This document shows positions 1 to 6,153 of a DNA stretch of 8,051 bases, piece after piece. The stretch lies in contig NZ_JBPESN010000088.1 in NCBI RefSeq assembly GCF_051710625.1, positions 1 to 8,051 on the forward strand. Reading direction: 5' to 3'. Below the pieces are notes generated by a model, which was not told the DNA's origin, searched no databases, and saw only the letters and a list, made by a program, of their open reading frames with translations. Every line of letters begins with the position of its first letter. Positions within the stretch are counted from its first letter, which is position 1. This DNA is from JBPESN01 sp051710625. Lineage in GTDB: Bacteria > Pseudomonadota > Gammaproteobacteria > Enterobacterales > Enterobacteriaceae. A program made the position numbers and the translations under genes.

Positions 1-1
1 C

Positions 2-94
2 GCCGGCAGAGGCCAGTCCGCCGGCGAAGACGTGGCGCCGGGCCTGGTGCAACCCTACGCCGCTACTGCCCCGGCAGCATCATTTCTGACCTGA
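2..94 (+). CDS. Possible C-terminal end of an unidentified gene entering from the left
   Basis: Frame 2 of the plus strand is open from the window edge to TGA at 92-94. It would encode about 30 residues ending in AATAPAASFLT. Its codons are strongly G/C at third positions, like the neighbouring real genes, whereas the other open plus frame is arginine-rich and looks like a shadow. If real, it would be the tail of a gene converging on prfC, with 37 bases between the two stop codons. The piece is too short to recognise. In E. coli osmY lies beyond prfC, but nothing here identifies it. The alternative is plain GC-rich intergenic DNA. Confidence 0.25.
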   Translation, partial: AGRGQSAGEDVAPGLVQPYAATAPAASFLT

Positions 95-131
95 CACATC
101 ACGCCGGACAGGCGGCGGGTGCAGCGCGGGA

Positions 132-1721
132 TTAGTGTTCGCGGGTTTTGTGGAACTGAATATTCGGATAGCGCTCCCGGGTCAGATTAAGATTAACCAT
201 ACTCGGCGCGATGTAAGATAGATTATCACCGCCATCAAGGGCCAGATTGAGTTCATTTTTTCGCTTGAATTCTTCCAGCTTTTTAGCGTCGTCGCACTCC
301 ACCCAGCGAGCGCTGGAAACGTTGACCGACTCATACAGCGCTTCCACGTTGTATTCGCTTTTCAGCCGCGCCACGACCACATCAAATTGCAGTACGCCGA
401 CCGCGCCGACGATGAGATCGTTATTCGCCAGCGGACGAAACACCTGTACCGCGCCCTCCTCTGACAATTGCACCAACCCTTTGAGCAATTGTTTTTGCTT
501 GAGCGGATCGCGCAGGCGGATACGGCGGAACAATTCCGGCGCGAAATTGGGAATGCCAGTAAATTTCAGTTCTTCGCCCTGTGTGAACGTGTCACCAATC
601 TGTATAGTGCCGTGATTGTGCAATCCAATAATATCGCCAGCGTAGGCCTCCTCGATATGGGAACGGTCTCCCGCCATAAAGGTCAACGCATCGGCGATGA
701 CGACGTCCTTGCCGGTTCGCACCTGGCGCAGTTTCATGCTTTTCTCATAACGGCCGGACACGACGCGCAAAAACGCCACCCGGTCCCGATGCCGCGGATC
801 CATATTGGCCTGGATCTTGAACACGAAACCGGTGAATTTTTCTTCTCGCGCGCTTACCACCCGCACGTCGGTCTGACGCGGCATCGGCGGTGGCGCCCAT
901 GCCACCAGGCCATCGAGCATATGATCGACGCCAAAGTTACCCAGCGCAGTGCCGAAGAAGACCGGCGTCAGCTCCCCCGCCAGGAAAGCCTGTTCATCAA
1001 ACGGATGGGAGGCGCCCTGCACCAGTTCCAGCTCTTCGCGCAACTGCGCGGCCAGATTCTCGCCCACGGCCTGGTCCAGCTCGGGGTTGTCCAGTTCTTT
1101 CACCACCCGCACCGCCTGAATGGTATGGCCCTGGCCGCTCTGGTAGAGGTAAGTTTCATCCTTCGCCAAATGGTAGATGCCCTTGAACAGCTTGCCGCAG
1201 CCGATAGGCCAGGTTATTGGCGCGCAGGCAATGCGCAGCTCGCTTTTCACCTCATCCAGCAGTTCCATCGGGTCGCGAATATCGCGGTCCACTTTATTCA
1301 TAAAGGTCAGGATCGGCGTGTCGCGCAGGCGGGTGACTTCCATCAGCTTGCGGGTCCGATCCTCAACCCCTTTGGCGGCGTCAATCACCATCAGGCAGCA
1401 GTCGACCGCCGTCAGGGTACGATAGGTATCCTCGGAAAAGTCTTCATGCCCTGGCGTATCCAACAGATTGACCACCGCCTCACGGTAGGGAAATTGCATC
1501 ACCGAGGTGGTAATGGAGATACCGCGCTGCTTTTCCATTTCCATCCAGTCGGATTTGGCGTGCTGGTTAGAGCCGCGGCCTTTAACGGTACCGGCGGTTT
1601 GAATCGCCTGTCCAAACAGCAGCACTTTTTCAGTAATCGTCGTTTTACCAGCGTCGGGGTGCGAAATAATCGCAAAGGTGCGCCGTGCCGCAATCTCGTC
1701 GGCGTAAGGGTCGTTCTTCAT
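132..1721 (-). CDS. prfC: Peptide chain release factor 3 (RF3)
   Basis: RF3 is a cytoplasmic translational GTPase that recycles RF1 and RF2 from the ribosome after peptide release. The protein matches the E. coli sequence nearly residue for residue from the TFAIISHPDAGKTT region onward. The G domain shows G1 SHPDAGKT at about residues 20-27, the switch region QRGISITT at 65-72, G3 DTPGH at 88-92 and G4 NKVD at 142-145; the domain II/III region follows, ending in FHKTREH. I chose the ATG at 1721 because it gives 529 residues, the E. coli length, with a GAGA purine stretch upstream. The open frame extends 13 codons further, to 1760, but those residues resemble nothing in RF3. The gene is intact and is the last of the minus-strand set after rimI, from which 122 bases separate it. 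Confidence 0.97.
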   Translation of the reverse strand: MKNDPYADEIAARRTFAIISHPDAGKTTITEKVLLFGQAIQTAGTVKGRGSNQHAKSDWMEMEKQRGISITTSVMQFPYREAVVNLLDTPGHEDFSEDTYRTLTAVDCCLMVIDAAKGVEDRTRKLMEVTRLRDTPILTFMNKVDRDIRDPMELLDEVKSELRIACAPITWPIGCGKLFKGIYHLAKDETYLYQSGQGHTIQAVRVVKELDNPELDQAVGENLAAQLREELELVQGASHPFDEQAFLAGELTPVFFGTALGNFGVDHMLDGLVAWAPPPMPRQTDVRVVSAREEKFTGFVFKIQANMDPRHRDRVAFLRVVSGRYEKSMKLRQVRTGKDVVIADALTFMAGDRSHIEEAYAGDIIGLHNHGTIQIGDTFTQGEELKFTGIPNFAPELFRRIRLRDPLKQKQLLKGLVQLSEEGAVQVFRPLANNDLIVGAVGVLQFDVVVARLKSEYNVEALYESVNVSSARWVECDDAKKLEEFKRKNELNLALDGGDNLSYIAPSMVNLNLTRERYPNIQFHKTREH

Positions 1722-1793
1722 GGTCACTTTCTCGAGGGGCGCACGACTGACGCACCCCACAAATTAGGTCTAAACGGAATTTGCTGGTTGCAG

Positions 1794-1822
1794 ATTCTAC
1801 ATGGTGTGGGGAGGCATTGATA
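1794..1822 (-). promoter_or_regulatory. Weak candidate promoter for prfC
   Basis: Read on the minus strand, TAGAAT (1799-1794) is a good -10 hexamer. It is preceded at 17 bases by TATCAA (1822-1817), a poor -35. It lies in the rimI-prfC gap, about 70 bases before the prfC start, so prfC could be transcribed on its own as well as by readthrough from holD-rimI. The evidence is hexamer resemblance only. Confidence 0.22.
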
Positions 1823-1843
1823 GCACCTCGGTCAGCACGAGCG

Positions 1844-2287
1844 TCAGCCCAGCGGCAAGGCCATAATTACCGCATCTTCGCGGCCGTTCGCCGTGGGATA
1901 ATAATGGCGCCGGACCGAGACTTCATTAAAACCCAGCGCGCGGTACAGGGTGATAGCCGGCGCATTGGACTGACGCACTTCCAGGCACAGCATGAGCACC
2001 TGACGCTGTTCCAGTTCGGCGATAAGATGGTTCAGCAACGCCCGGCCACGCCCCTGGCGCTGAAAGTCGGGATGAACGGCAATATTGAACAGCGATGCTT
2101 CATCCAGCACCGTCTGGGTAATGGCGAAAGCCGCGATACGATCCCCCACGCACAGCTTGTAATTGAGATAGCGATCGCCCTGATTGCCGGCAAAGGTTTT
2201 AGCGCTCCAGGGAAAAGCGTGGCTGGCCTGTTCAATGTGCCAGGCTTCAGTTAAATCAGCCGGCAGCAGCGGTAATACGGTGTTCAT
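1844..2287 (-). CDS. rimI: Ribosomal protein S18 alanine N-acetyltransferase RimI
   Basis: This is a GNAT-family enzyme that transfers acetyl from acetyl-CoA to the N-terminal alanine of ribosomal protein S18. The protein has 147 residues from the ATG at 2287, close to the 148 of E. coli. Recognisable blocks are HIEQ..HAFPWS at 17-28, LFNIAVHPDFQRQGRGRALL at 66-85 (the Q/R-x-x-G-x-G acetyl-CoA pyrophosphate loop is at 76-81), LEVRQSN at 102-108, and ITLYRALGFNE at 112-122. Glu103 and Tyr115, the catalytic base and acid reported for Salmonella RimI, fall at exactly those numbers. The frame could also start at a GTG at 2293, two codons earlier, but the ATG fits the family start MNT. Its 5' end overlaps the holD 3' end by 32 bases, so translation is probably coupled. 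The gene appears intact. Confidence 0.95.
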   Translation of the reverse strand: MNTVLPLLPADLTEAWHIEQASHAFPWSAKTFAGNQGDRYLNYKLCVGDRIAAFAITQTVLDEASLFNIAVHPDFQRQGRGRALLNHLIAELEQRQVLMLCLEVRQSNAPAITLYRALGFNEVSVRRHYYPTANGREDAVIMALPLG

Positions 2288-2669
2288 TATCACTTATCCG
2301 GTGCCATAGCTCGCGTTTCGCGCCAGCGTCCTGTGAAAGCGCCACCAGCGGCGGCGTGTGAAAAGTTATGCCGGCAAAATCGCGCGTGGCTTTAAGCCCA
2401 AGCCACCAGCAATGGCAGCGCACGCTGTCCGGCAACATCATCACCTGCTCCGGCGTTACTCCATACAGCTGCGCCGGCGTCAGCGCCATGCTGCGCGCCA
2501 CATCGGCTACCAAGGGATGATCCACCGGCGGCAGCGGGTCAGCCACCAGCAACAAACGAATCTGATCCGGCAATTTGACCGCAACCTCCCCCTGCAATAC
2601 CGCCGGGCGCTGGAGCCTCCATTGCGTAATGCCGAGCTGTTGTAATTGCCAGTCGCGCCTTGTTGTCAT
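2256..2669 (-). CDS. holD: DNA polymerase III psi subunit
   Basis: Psi joins chi to the tau/gamma clamp loader, and through chi links the loader to single-strand binding protein at the replication fork. The protein has 137 residues, as in E. coli. The N-terminus, with RRDWQLQQLGITQW at about 4-17, is almost identical to E. coli psi. The middle, with IRLLLVADPLPP and the block around DPLVADV, is also recognisable, while the C-terminal third diverges, as is usual in this fast-evolving subunit. It is the first gene of the minus-strand holD-rimI unit, divergent from rsmC with 112 bases between the starts. The overlap with rimI mirrors the known E. coli arrangement. No disruption is visible. Confidence 0.95.
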   Translation of the reverse strand: MTTRRDWQLQQLGITQWRLQRPAVLQGEVAVKLPDQIRLLLVADPLPPVDHPLVADVARSMALTPAQLYGVTPEQVMMLPDSVRCHCWWLGLKATRDFAGITFHTPPLVALSQDAGAKRELWHRISDNEHRITAAAG

Positions 2670-2705
2670 CGTTATTCCCGTGGGCGCCCATAATTCCGCG
2701 CCGCT

Positions 2706-2735
2706 ATGCTACCAAACCCATCGAACCCAGGGCAA
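2706..2735 (-). promoter_or_regulatory. Candidate holD-rimI promoter
   Basis: On the minus strand, TTGCCC (2735-2730) and TAGCAT (2711-2706) are separated by 18 bases, about 37 bases before the holD ATG. The hexamers are moderate matches to sigma-70. The segment overlaps the candidate rsmC promoter, so the two transcription units may compete for RNA polymerase. Confidence 0.3.
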
Positions 2736-2749
2736 TAAAGCACTATACT
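2721..2749 (+). promoter_or_regulatory. Candidate rsmC promoter
   Basis: TATACT at 2744-2749 is a strong -10 hexamer. At 17 bases upstream, TCGAAC (2721-2726) is a weak -35. The start of transcription would lie near 2756, about 25 bases before the rsmC ATG. A GAGGAG ribosome binding site at 2766-2771 follows and supports the ATG at 2782. Confidence 0.4.
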
Positions 2750-2781
2750 CCCTGCTCGACTTAATGAGGAGCGTTTGTCGC

Positions 2782-3834
2782 ATGTCTGCTTTAACCCCCG
2801 CCAGTGAAGTCATACTCCGGCATCAGGATACATTTTCAGATAAACAGGTCGTGATCGCAGGCGACGTGCAGGATTTGCTGCCGGCCCTGCTTGAGGCGCG
2901 GAGTGCTAAGGTCCATACCGCCTGGTATCACCATCGGCAGCCGCTGGCGCGCGCGCTGGGCGAGCAGGCGGTGCAATTCGGCCTGGTGGCGGACGCCGCG
3001 CTGGTCGGCGGGTGTGACACGCTGATTTATTTCTGGCCGAAAAACAAGCCGGAAGCGCTGTTCCAATTGACCAATCTGCTGTCGCTGCTGCCGTTAGGCT
3101 GCGATGTGTTCGTGGTGGGGGAAAACCGTAGCGGCGTGCGCAGCGCCGAACCGATGCTGGCAGCCTGGTGCCCGCTGGCTAAAATCGATAGCGCCCGGCG
3201 CTGCGGGCTGTATCACGGCGGGCTTGTTCAGCAGCCCCGTTTCGATGCCGAGGCGTTTTGGCAATCCTACCCGCTTGAGGATGTGGTGATAAAAACCCTG
3301 CCGGGCGTTTTCAGCCATGACGGGCTGGACAACGGTAGCCAATTGCTTTTGTCGACGTTCGGTCGGCCGTTTCAGGGCCATGTGGCCGACATCGGCTGCG
3401 GCGCCGGCGTCCTGTCGGCCGTTCTGGCAAAAGGGGCGGCGGGAGTGCAATTAACGCTCAGTGATGCCTATGCGCCAGCGCTGGCAGCCAGCCGCGCCAC
3501 CCTGGCGGTCAATGGGCTGCAGGGAGAGGTGCTGGCCGGCGATGTCTACTCCGCTATCAGCGGTCGCTTCGATATGATTATTTCCAACCCGCCGTCCCAT
3601 GATGGTATGCAAACCAATCTGAAGGCGGCGGAGACGCTGATTCGCGGCGCGCTTACCCATCTGCGTATCGGTGGCGAATTGCGCATTGTCGCTAACGCCT
3701 TCCTGCCCTATCCGGATCTGCTTGATATAGTATTCGGCAATCATCAGGTGCTGGCGCAAAACGGCCGTTTCAAAGTTTATCAGGCTATCCATCAGATAAA
3801 ACGCAGCCGCGATAAGGGTGCTAAACGCCGCTGA
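2782..3834 (+). CDS. rsmC: 16S rRNA (guanine-1207-N2)-methyltransferase RsmC
   Basis: RsmC uses S-adenosylmethionine to methylate G1207 of 16S rRNA in the 30S subunit. The 350-residue protein aligns well with E. coli RsmC (343). It has an N-terminal degenerate methyltransferase-like domain (SALTPASEVILRH, CDTLIYFWPKNKPEA at 78-92, VVGENRSGVRSAE at 111-123), then a C-terminal catalytic domain with SAM motif I ADIGCGAGV at 202-210. The catalytic motif IV is SNPPSHDG at 268-275; the family has NPPF there, so an aromatic residue has become Ser272 (codon TCC at 3595-3597). The start MSALTP matches the family and has GAGGAG ten bases upstream; the frame stays open 69 codons further upstream, which I reject because that stretch runs antisense through holD. 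The gene is otherwise intact and may have reduced activity. Confidence 0.95.
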   Translation: MSALTPASEVILRHQDTFSDKQVVIAGDVQDLLPALLEARSAKVHTAWYHHRQPLARALGEQAVQFGLVADAALVGGCDTLIYFWPKNKPEALFQLTNLLSLLPLGCDVFVVGENRSGVRSAEPMLAAWCPLAKIDSARRCGLYHGGLVQQPRFDAEAFWQSYPLEDVVIKTLPGVFSHDGLDNGSQLLLSTFGRPFQGHVADIGCGAGVLSAVLAKGAAGVQLTLSDAYAPALAASRATLAVNGLQGEVLAGDVYSAISGRFDMIISNPPSHDGMQTNLKAAETLIRGALTHLRIGGELRIVANAFLPYPDLLDIVFGNHQVLAQNGRFKVYQAIHQIKRSRDKGAKRR

Positions 3835-3846
3835 CACAGGCGGTAG

Positions 3847-3904
3847 CGCGCGGTCATGCGCCGCGCGTCGGCGGGTCGCCCGCTGGGCGGGGTATTTTTT
3901 TTTT
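3847..3904 (+). terminator. Rho-independent terminator after rsmC
   Basis: A 7-bp stem CGCGCGG/CCGCGCG (3847-3853 with 3861-3867) is followed by a second GC hairpin, CGCCC/GGGCG (3877-3881 with 3885-3889), and then by ten consecutive T at 3895-3904. A competing GCGGG/CCCGC pairing overlaps the second stem. The position just after the rsmC stop and before the tRNA promoter fits transcription termination. Confidence 0.7.
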
Positions 3905-3936
3905 GCAGCAAACGCCCGCGAAATCGCAAATAATTA

Positions 3937-3964
3937 TTGACCTTAACGCCAAAATCCCTAAAAT
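3937..3964 (+). promoter_or_regulatory. Promoter of tRNA-Leu(CAG)
   Basis: TTGACC (3937-3942), a 16-base spacer and TAAAAT (3959-3964) form a good sigma-70 promoter. A GC-rich stretch follows (CCACCTCCGCGG), like the discriminator of stringently controlled stable RNA genes. The predicted start near 3971 leaves about a 35-base leader before the tRNA at 4006. Growth-rate control is an inference from the discriminator. Confidence 0.65.
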
Positions 3965-4005
3965 CCACCTCCGCGGTGATAACCTTAACCGGCTGTCTGT
4001 CTCAG

Positions 4006-4092
4006 GCGAAGGTGGCGGAATTGGCAGACGCGCTAGCTTCAGGTGTTAGTGTCTTAACGGACGTGAGGGTTCAAGTCCCTCTCTTCGCACCA
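4006..4092 (+). tRNA. tRNA-Leu, anticodon CAG
   Basis: The 87-base class II tRNA reads CUG codons. The acceptor stem pairs GCGAAGG with TCTTCGC, with one G-T pair at the base of the stem. The anticodon stem CTAGC/GTTAG encloses TTCAGGT, giving CAG at 4040-4042. The long variable arm is GTCT-TAAC-GGAC. The T arm is GAGGG-TTCAAGT-CCCTC, and discriminator A plus CCA (4090-4092) are encoded. The sequence is nearly that of the E. coli leuQPV/leuT tRNA, and in E. coli a leuQPV cluster lies next to rsmC, so this is the matching locus; only one copy is present here instead of three tandem ones. Confidence 0.97.
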
Positions 4093-4540
4093 CTGTCAAG
4101 ATGTCGGTTTTCCACCCGCACGTTCCCCTCTTGTGTTTTCTGATTATCCTTCTGTAGCTTGCTTTACTCGCCGACGGAGTTTTTGCGTGAACTTCCCTGT
4201 GCCTTGTCAAACCGCATAGCCCTGGATCCACAATGGATCAGAAGGCTGACGGTGGTGGCCCGGCGCTTAACGTTTCGCAGGCCTTCGGTCGCGGCGTCAC
4301 GGCCTGCTTCGCGACCGCCGCTGACCTGTGGCCTGCAAGCGGCAGATTCCTTTTTTTGTGAGGTCATTTCATTTGTGAAAGACTTTAGTTAATGACATTG
4401 GCGACTAAAGCTGCTAAATTAACCCGGAAGCAAAAAATTAAATTCAGTTATAAAAACGCCTGGCGACTTTCAGCCATCCATTATTTTCTCGCAGCAATAT
4501 TTAATATTTGTTTTCACAGCCTGGGCTTAACTGTTTGTTT
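4093..4540. other. Intergenic region between tRNA-Leu and the repeat-bearing gene
   Basis: I find no convincing gene here. The first 180 bases hold no clear terminator for the tRNA. A small GGATC-type inverted repeat lies near 4224-4239. The section 4277-4357 is a GC-rich hairpin cluster, described separately. From about 4360 the DNA becomes markedly AT-rich, unlike the flanking housekeeping genes, which suggests different ancestry. Two short open frames overlap at TAATG (4390-4394), but neither has a good ribosome binding site or a familiar protein sequence. Confidence 0.5.
4277..4357 (+). terminator. GC-rich alternative hairpins ending in a terminator-like stem and T7
   Basis: Stem A pairs GCAGGCC (4277-4283) with GGCCTGC (4301-4307). 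Stem B pairs CGGTCGCG (4286-4293) with CGCGACCG (4310-4317). A and B interleave, so they exclude each other. The 5' arm of A can also pair with a second GGCCTGC at 4330-4336. The last stem, GCCGCT/AGCGGC (4317-4322 with 4338-4343), is followed by seven T at 4351-4357 and looks like an intrinsic terminator. It may end the tRNA-Leu transcript or belong to an unrecognised RNA. Confidence 0.45.
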
Positions 4541-4915
4541 ATGTCCAAACCTTATAACACCTATGATGAGCTCCGCCAAAGCAAGCTTCGCACGTTGCTT
4601 TTGTTACTTTTGTTACTAAATACCGCATTTTCTCTTTTCTATGTGGTTAGCGCGATAAATAACAGCCGTCAGCCGTCAGCCGTCAGCCGTCAGCCGTCAG
4701 CCGTCAGCCGTCAGCCGTCAGCCGTCAGCCGTCAGCCGTCAGCGATAATCGTCGCGGGCTTATCGCTGACTGTATTGGTAATAAGTCTCTTCAGGATGTG
4801 CAATTATGCAGTTTTATTAAATTATCTTGCAATTATTATCGGCTTGTCCTGGGCATGGCATATTCTGTTTCGTTTCAACCAACTAGCCACACCTGATAAA
4901 ACATTTTTTCTTTAA
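4541..4915 (+). CDS. Unrecognised small membrane protein interrupted by heptanucleotide repeats
   Basis: I do not recognise this protein. It has 124 residues: a short polar N-terminus (MSKPYNTYDELRQSKLR, 1-17); a first hydrophobic segment containing eight consecutive Leu (about 18-39); a repeat region at 42-67 built of the seven-residue unit R-Q-P-S-A-V-S; and two further hydrophobic segments at about 69-84 and 91-110. It ends with a short polar tail, so it is probably an inner-membrane protein with three spans and the repeat in the first loop. The repeat comes from 7-bp DNA units that hold the frame only at the present copy number or at copy numbers differing from it by multiples of three. 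The start is uncertain, because no good Shine-Dalgarno precedes the ATG at 4541. The locus is AT-rich compared with rsmC and lies just before an IS. It could also be a decaying gene whose frame is open by chance. Confidence 0.5.
   Translation: MSKPYNTYDELRQSKLRTLLLLLLLLNTAFSLFYVVSAINNSRQPSAVSRQPSAVSRQPSAVSRQPSAIIVAGLSLTVLVISLFRMCNYAVLLNYLAIIIGLSWAWHILFRFNQLATPDKTFFL
4663..4743 (+). repeat. Tandem heptanucleotide repeat, eleven perfect CAGCCGT units
   Basis: Eleven uninterrupted, identical CAGCCGT units occupy 4663-4739, with a partial CAGC at 4740-4743. All three frames through the array are open, since 21 bases encode the same seven-residue period. The perfect identity implies recent expansion or ongoing slippage. 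It sits inside the membrane-protein gene at 4541-4915. Confidence 0.97.
4738..4770. repeat. 11-bp perfect inverted repeat at the edge of the heptamer array
   Basis: GTCAGCGATAA (4738-4748) pairs perfectly with TTATCGCTGAC (4760-4770) across an 11-base loop. Its left arm uses the last bases of the tandem array. It lies in the coding frame of the membrane protein and would form a stable hairpin in mRNA or in single-stranded DNA. Confidence 0.8.
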
Positions 4916-4919
4916 TAGC

Positions 4920-4941
4920 CTGATGACGGTCTTTTCATCAG
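4920..4941. repeat. Small hairpin after the membrane-protein gene
   Basis: CTGATGA (4920-4926) pairs with TCATCAG (4935-4941) with an 8-base loop, five bases after the TAA at 4913-4915. No T tract follows on either strand, so it is at most an mRNA 3'-end stabiliser. The rest of the stretch to the IS end at 4985 shows no gene. Confidence 0.4.
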
Positions 4942-5006
4942 CGCGATTACGCTTGCCGATAATTTACTGGCGTTATGCCTGCATTGTAGTGGTCAACTGA
5001 AACTGG

Positions 5007-5831
5007 TCACCGCGTTAGCGTTTTCCAGTATTTATTTTCTGATTTGTTTGGTGGCAACCAACCGTTATATTCATGCGCCCTGAGTGCACTGTAATATCCC
5101 ACGATATAGTCGGTAATTTCATGAGCTGCTTCGCTGAAGCTTATGTAGCCCGTTACCGGTATCCACTCGTTTTTCAGACTTCTGAAGAAGCGCTCCATCG
5201 GACTGTTATCCCAACAGTTACCCCGCCGACTCATGCTTTGTTTGATCCGGTCACGCCACAGCAACTGTCGGAACTGCCTGCTCGTATAGTGGCTACCTTG
5301 ATCGCTGTGGAATATCACTCCGGCTGGTTTACCACGCGTTTCCCATGCCATTTCCAGTGCTTTGATGGTCAGTCTGCTGTCCGGGGAGAACGACATAGCC
5401 CAGCCCACCGGTTTCCTCGCGAACAGATCAAGAACAACCGCAAGGTATGCCCAGCGTTTCCCGGTCCAGATATACGTCACATCGCCGCACCATACCTGGT
5501 TTGGCTCCGTTACAGCGAACTGGCGCTCAAGATAATTCGGGATCGCAACATGCTCCTGACCGCCACGCTTATACCTGTGCGTCGGCTGCTGACAACTGAC
5601 CAGCCCCAGCTTTTTCATGAGCCTGCCTGCGAGCCAGTGTCCCATCCGGAAGCCTCTCTGGGTTGCCATGGTGGCGATACTTCTCGCGCCAGCGGCACCA
5701 TGGCTGATATTGTGCAGTTCATGAACCTGACTGCGCAATACCGTTCGCCTGCCGTCTGGCCTGTCAGGCCGACTTTTCCAGTATTTGTAACTGCTGCGAT
5801 GAACCCTGAACACGTGGCAGAGTGTGGCCAC
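5007..5831 (-). CDS. IS3-family transposase OrfB (DDE integrase core), copy 1
   Basis: OrfB supplies the catalytic domain for IS3-type copy-out-paste-in transposition, normally as the C-terminal part of a frameshifted OrfAB protein. The 274 residues begin at a GTG (5831), MATLCHVFRVHRSSYKYW, with the HTH_21-like segment GAAGARSIATMATQRGFRMG at about 46-64. The rve core follows: WCGDVTYIWT with Asp117, FHSDQGSHYTS with Asp177, and NSPMERFFRSLKNEW with Glu213, exactly 35 residues after Asp177. The end reads KYWKTLTR: one T is missing from the run after 5021 compared with copy 2, so the tail is shifted out of the frame that would read NANAVTSFS. The catalytic triad is intact. The frame upstream is closed by a TAG at 5900-5898. 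Confidence 0.9.
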   Translation of the reverse strand: MATLCHVFRVHRSSYKYWKSRPDRPDGRRTVLRSQVHELHNISHGAAGARSIATMATQRGFRMGHWLAGRLMKKLGLVSCQQPTHRYKRGGQEHVAIPNYLERQFAVTEPNQVWCGDVTYIWTGKRWAYLAVVLDLFARKPVGWAMSFSPDSRLTIKALEMAWETRGKPAGVIFHSDQGSHYTSRQFRQLLWRDRIKQSMSRRGNCWDNSPMERFFRSLKNEWIPVTGYISFSEAAHEITDYIVGYYSALRAHEYNGWLPPNKSENKYWKTLTR

Positions 5832-6153
5832 AGGATAACGCGCTCTGAGTTTTCCGATTAACGAGAACTGTTCAGGGAGTCTGACATCAAGAGCGCTCTA
5901 GCCTTTTTTAATATTTTGTTTTCCATTTCAATGCGTTGTACCTTCTTCTTGAGCTCACGTATTTCGATTTGTTCCGGGGTTATGGGAGAGGCTTTTGGCG
6001 TTTTCCCCTGTCGCTCATCACGCAGTTGTTTTACCCATTTCGTCATCGTAGAAATGGCCGACGTCCATGACTTTTGCTGCTGGCGCGGCGGTGTAATTTT
6101 GGTCGACAACCAGTTGAGCGGATTCGCGTTTGAATTCAGGACTAAAATTTCTT
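5429..6153. repeat. 725-bp direct repeat, identical at 7327-8051
   Basis: Copy 1 5429-6153 and copy 2 7327-8051 show no difference by eye, in direct orientation and offset by 1898 bases. Homologous recombination between them would delete about 1.9 kb including tRNA-Cys and tRNA-Leu(UAA). The true repeat may extend beyond the window. Confidence 0.9.

Noticed and set aside
468..1820. Long plus-strand open frame of 450 codons
   Set aside because: It runs antisense to prfC, which is unmistakable on the other strand. The translated sequence has no recognisable family and is rich in His and Gln, as expected of a shadow frame.
2575..2781. Upstream extension of rsmC by 69 codons
   Set aside because: The extension overlaps holD in antisense. 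The ATG at 2782 has a GAGGAG site and gives the family N-terminus MSALTPASE.
4277..4317. H-type pseudoknot formed by stems A and B together
   Set aside because: The linking loops are only two bases at 4284-4285 and at 4308-4309; the second would have to span a 7-bp stem, which is sterically unlikely. I treat the stems as alternatives.
4392..4619. 75-codon open frame starting at TAATG and overlapping the membrane-protein gene
   Set aside because: It has no clear ribosome binding site, the sequence is Cys/Phe-rich without a family resemblance, and the overlapping frame from 4541 has better membrane-protein character. I cannot exclude it.
4663..4743. CRISPR-like array
   Set aside because: The units are 7 bp with no spacers, so this is a simple tandem repeat.
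5073..5861. Plus-strand open frame of 262 codons across IS copy 1, with its equivalent at 7190-7759
   Set aside because: It lies antisense to the DD(35)E transposase orfB and exists in both copies only because the IS is duplicated.
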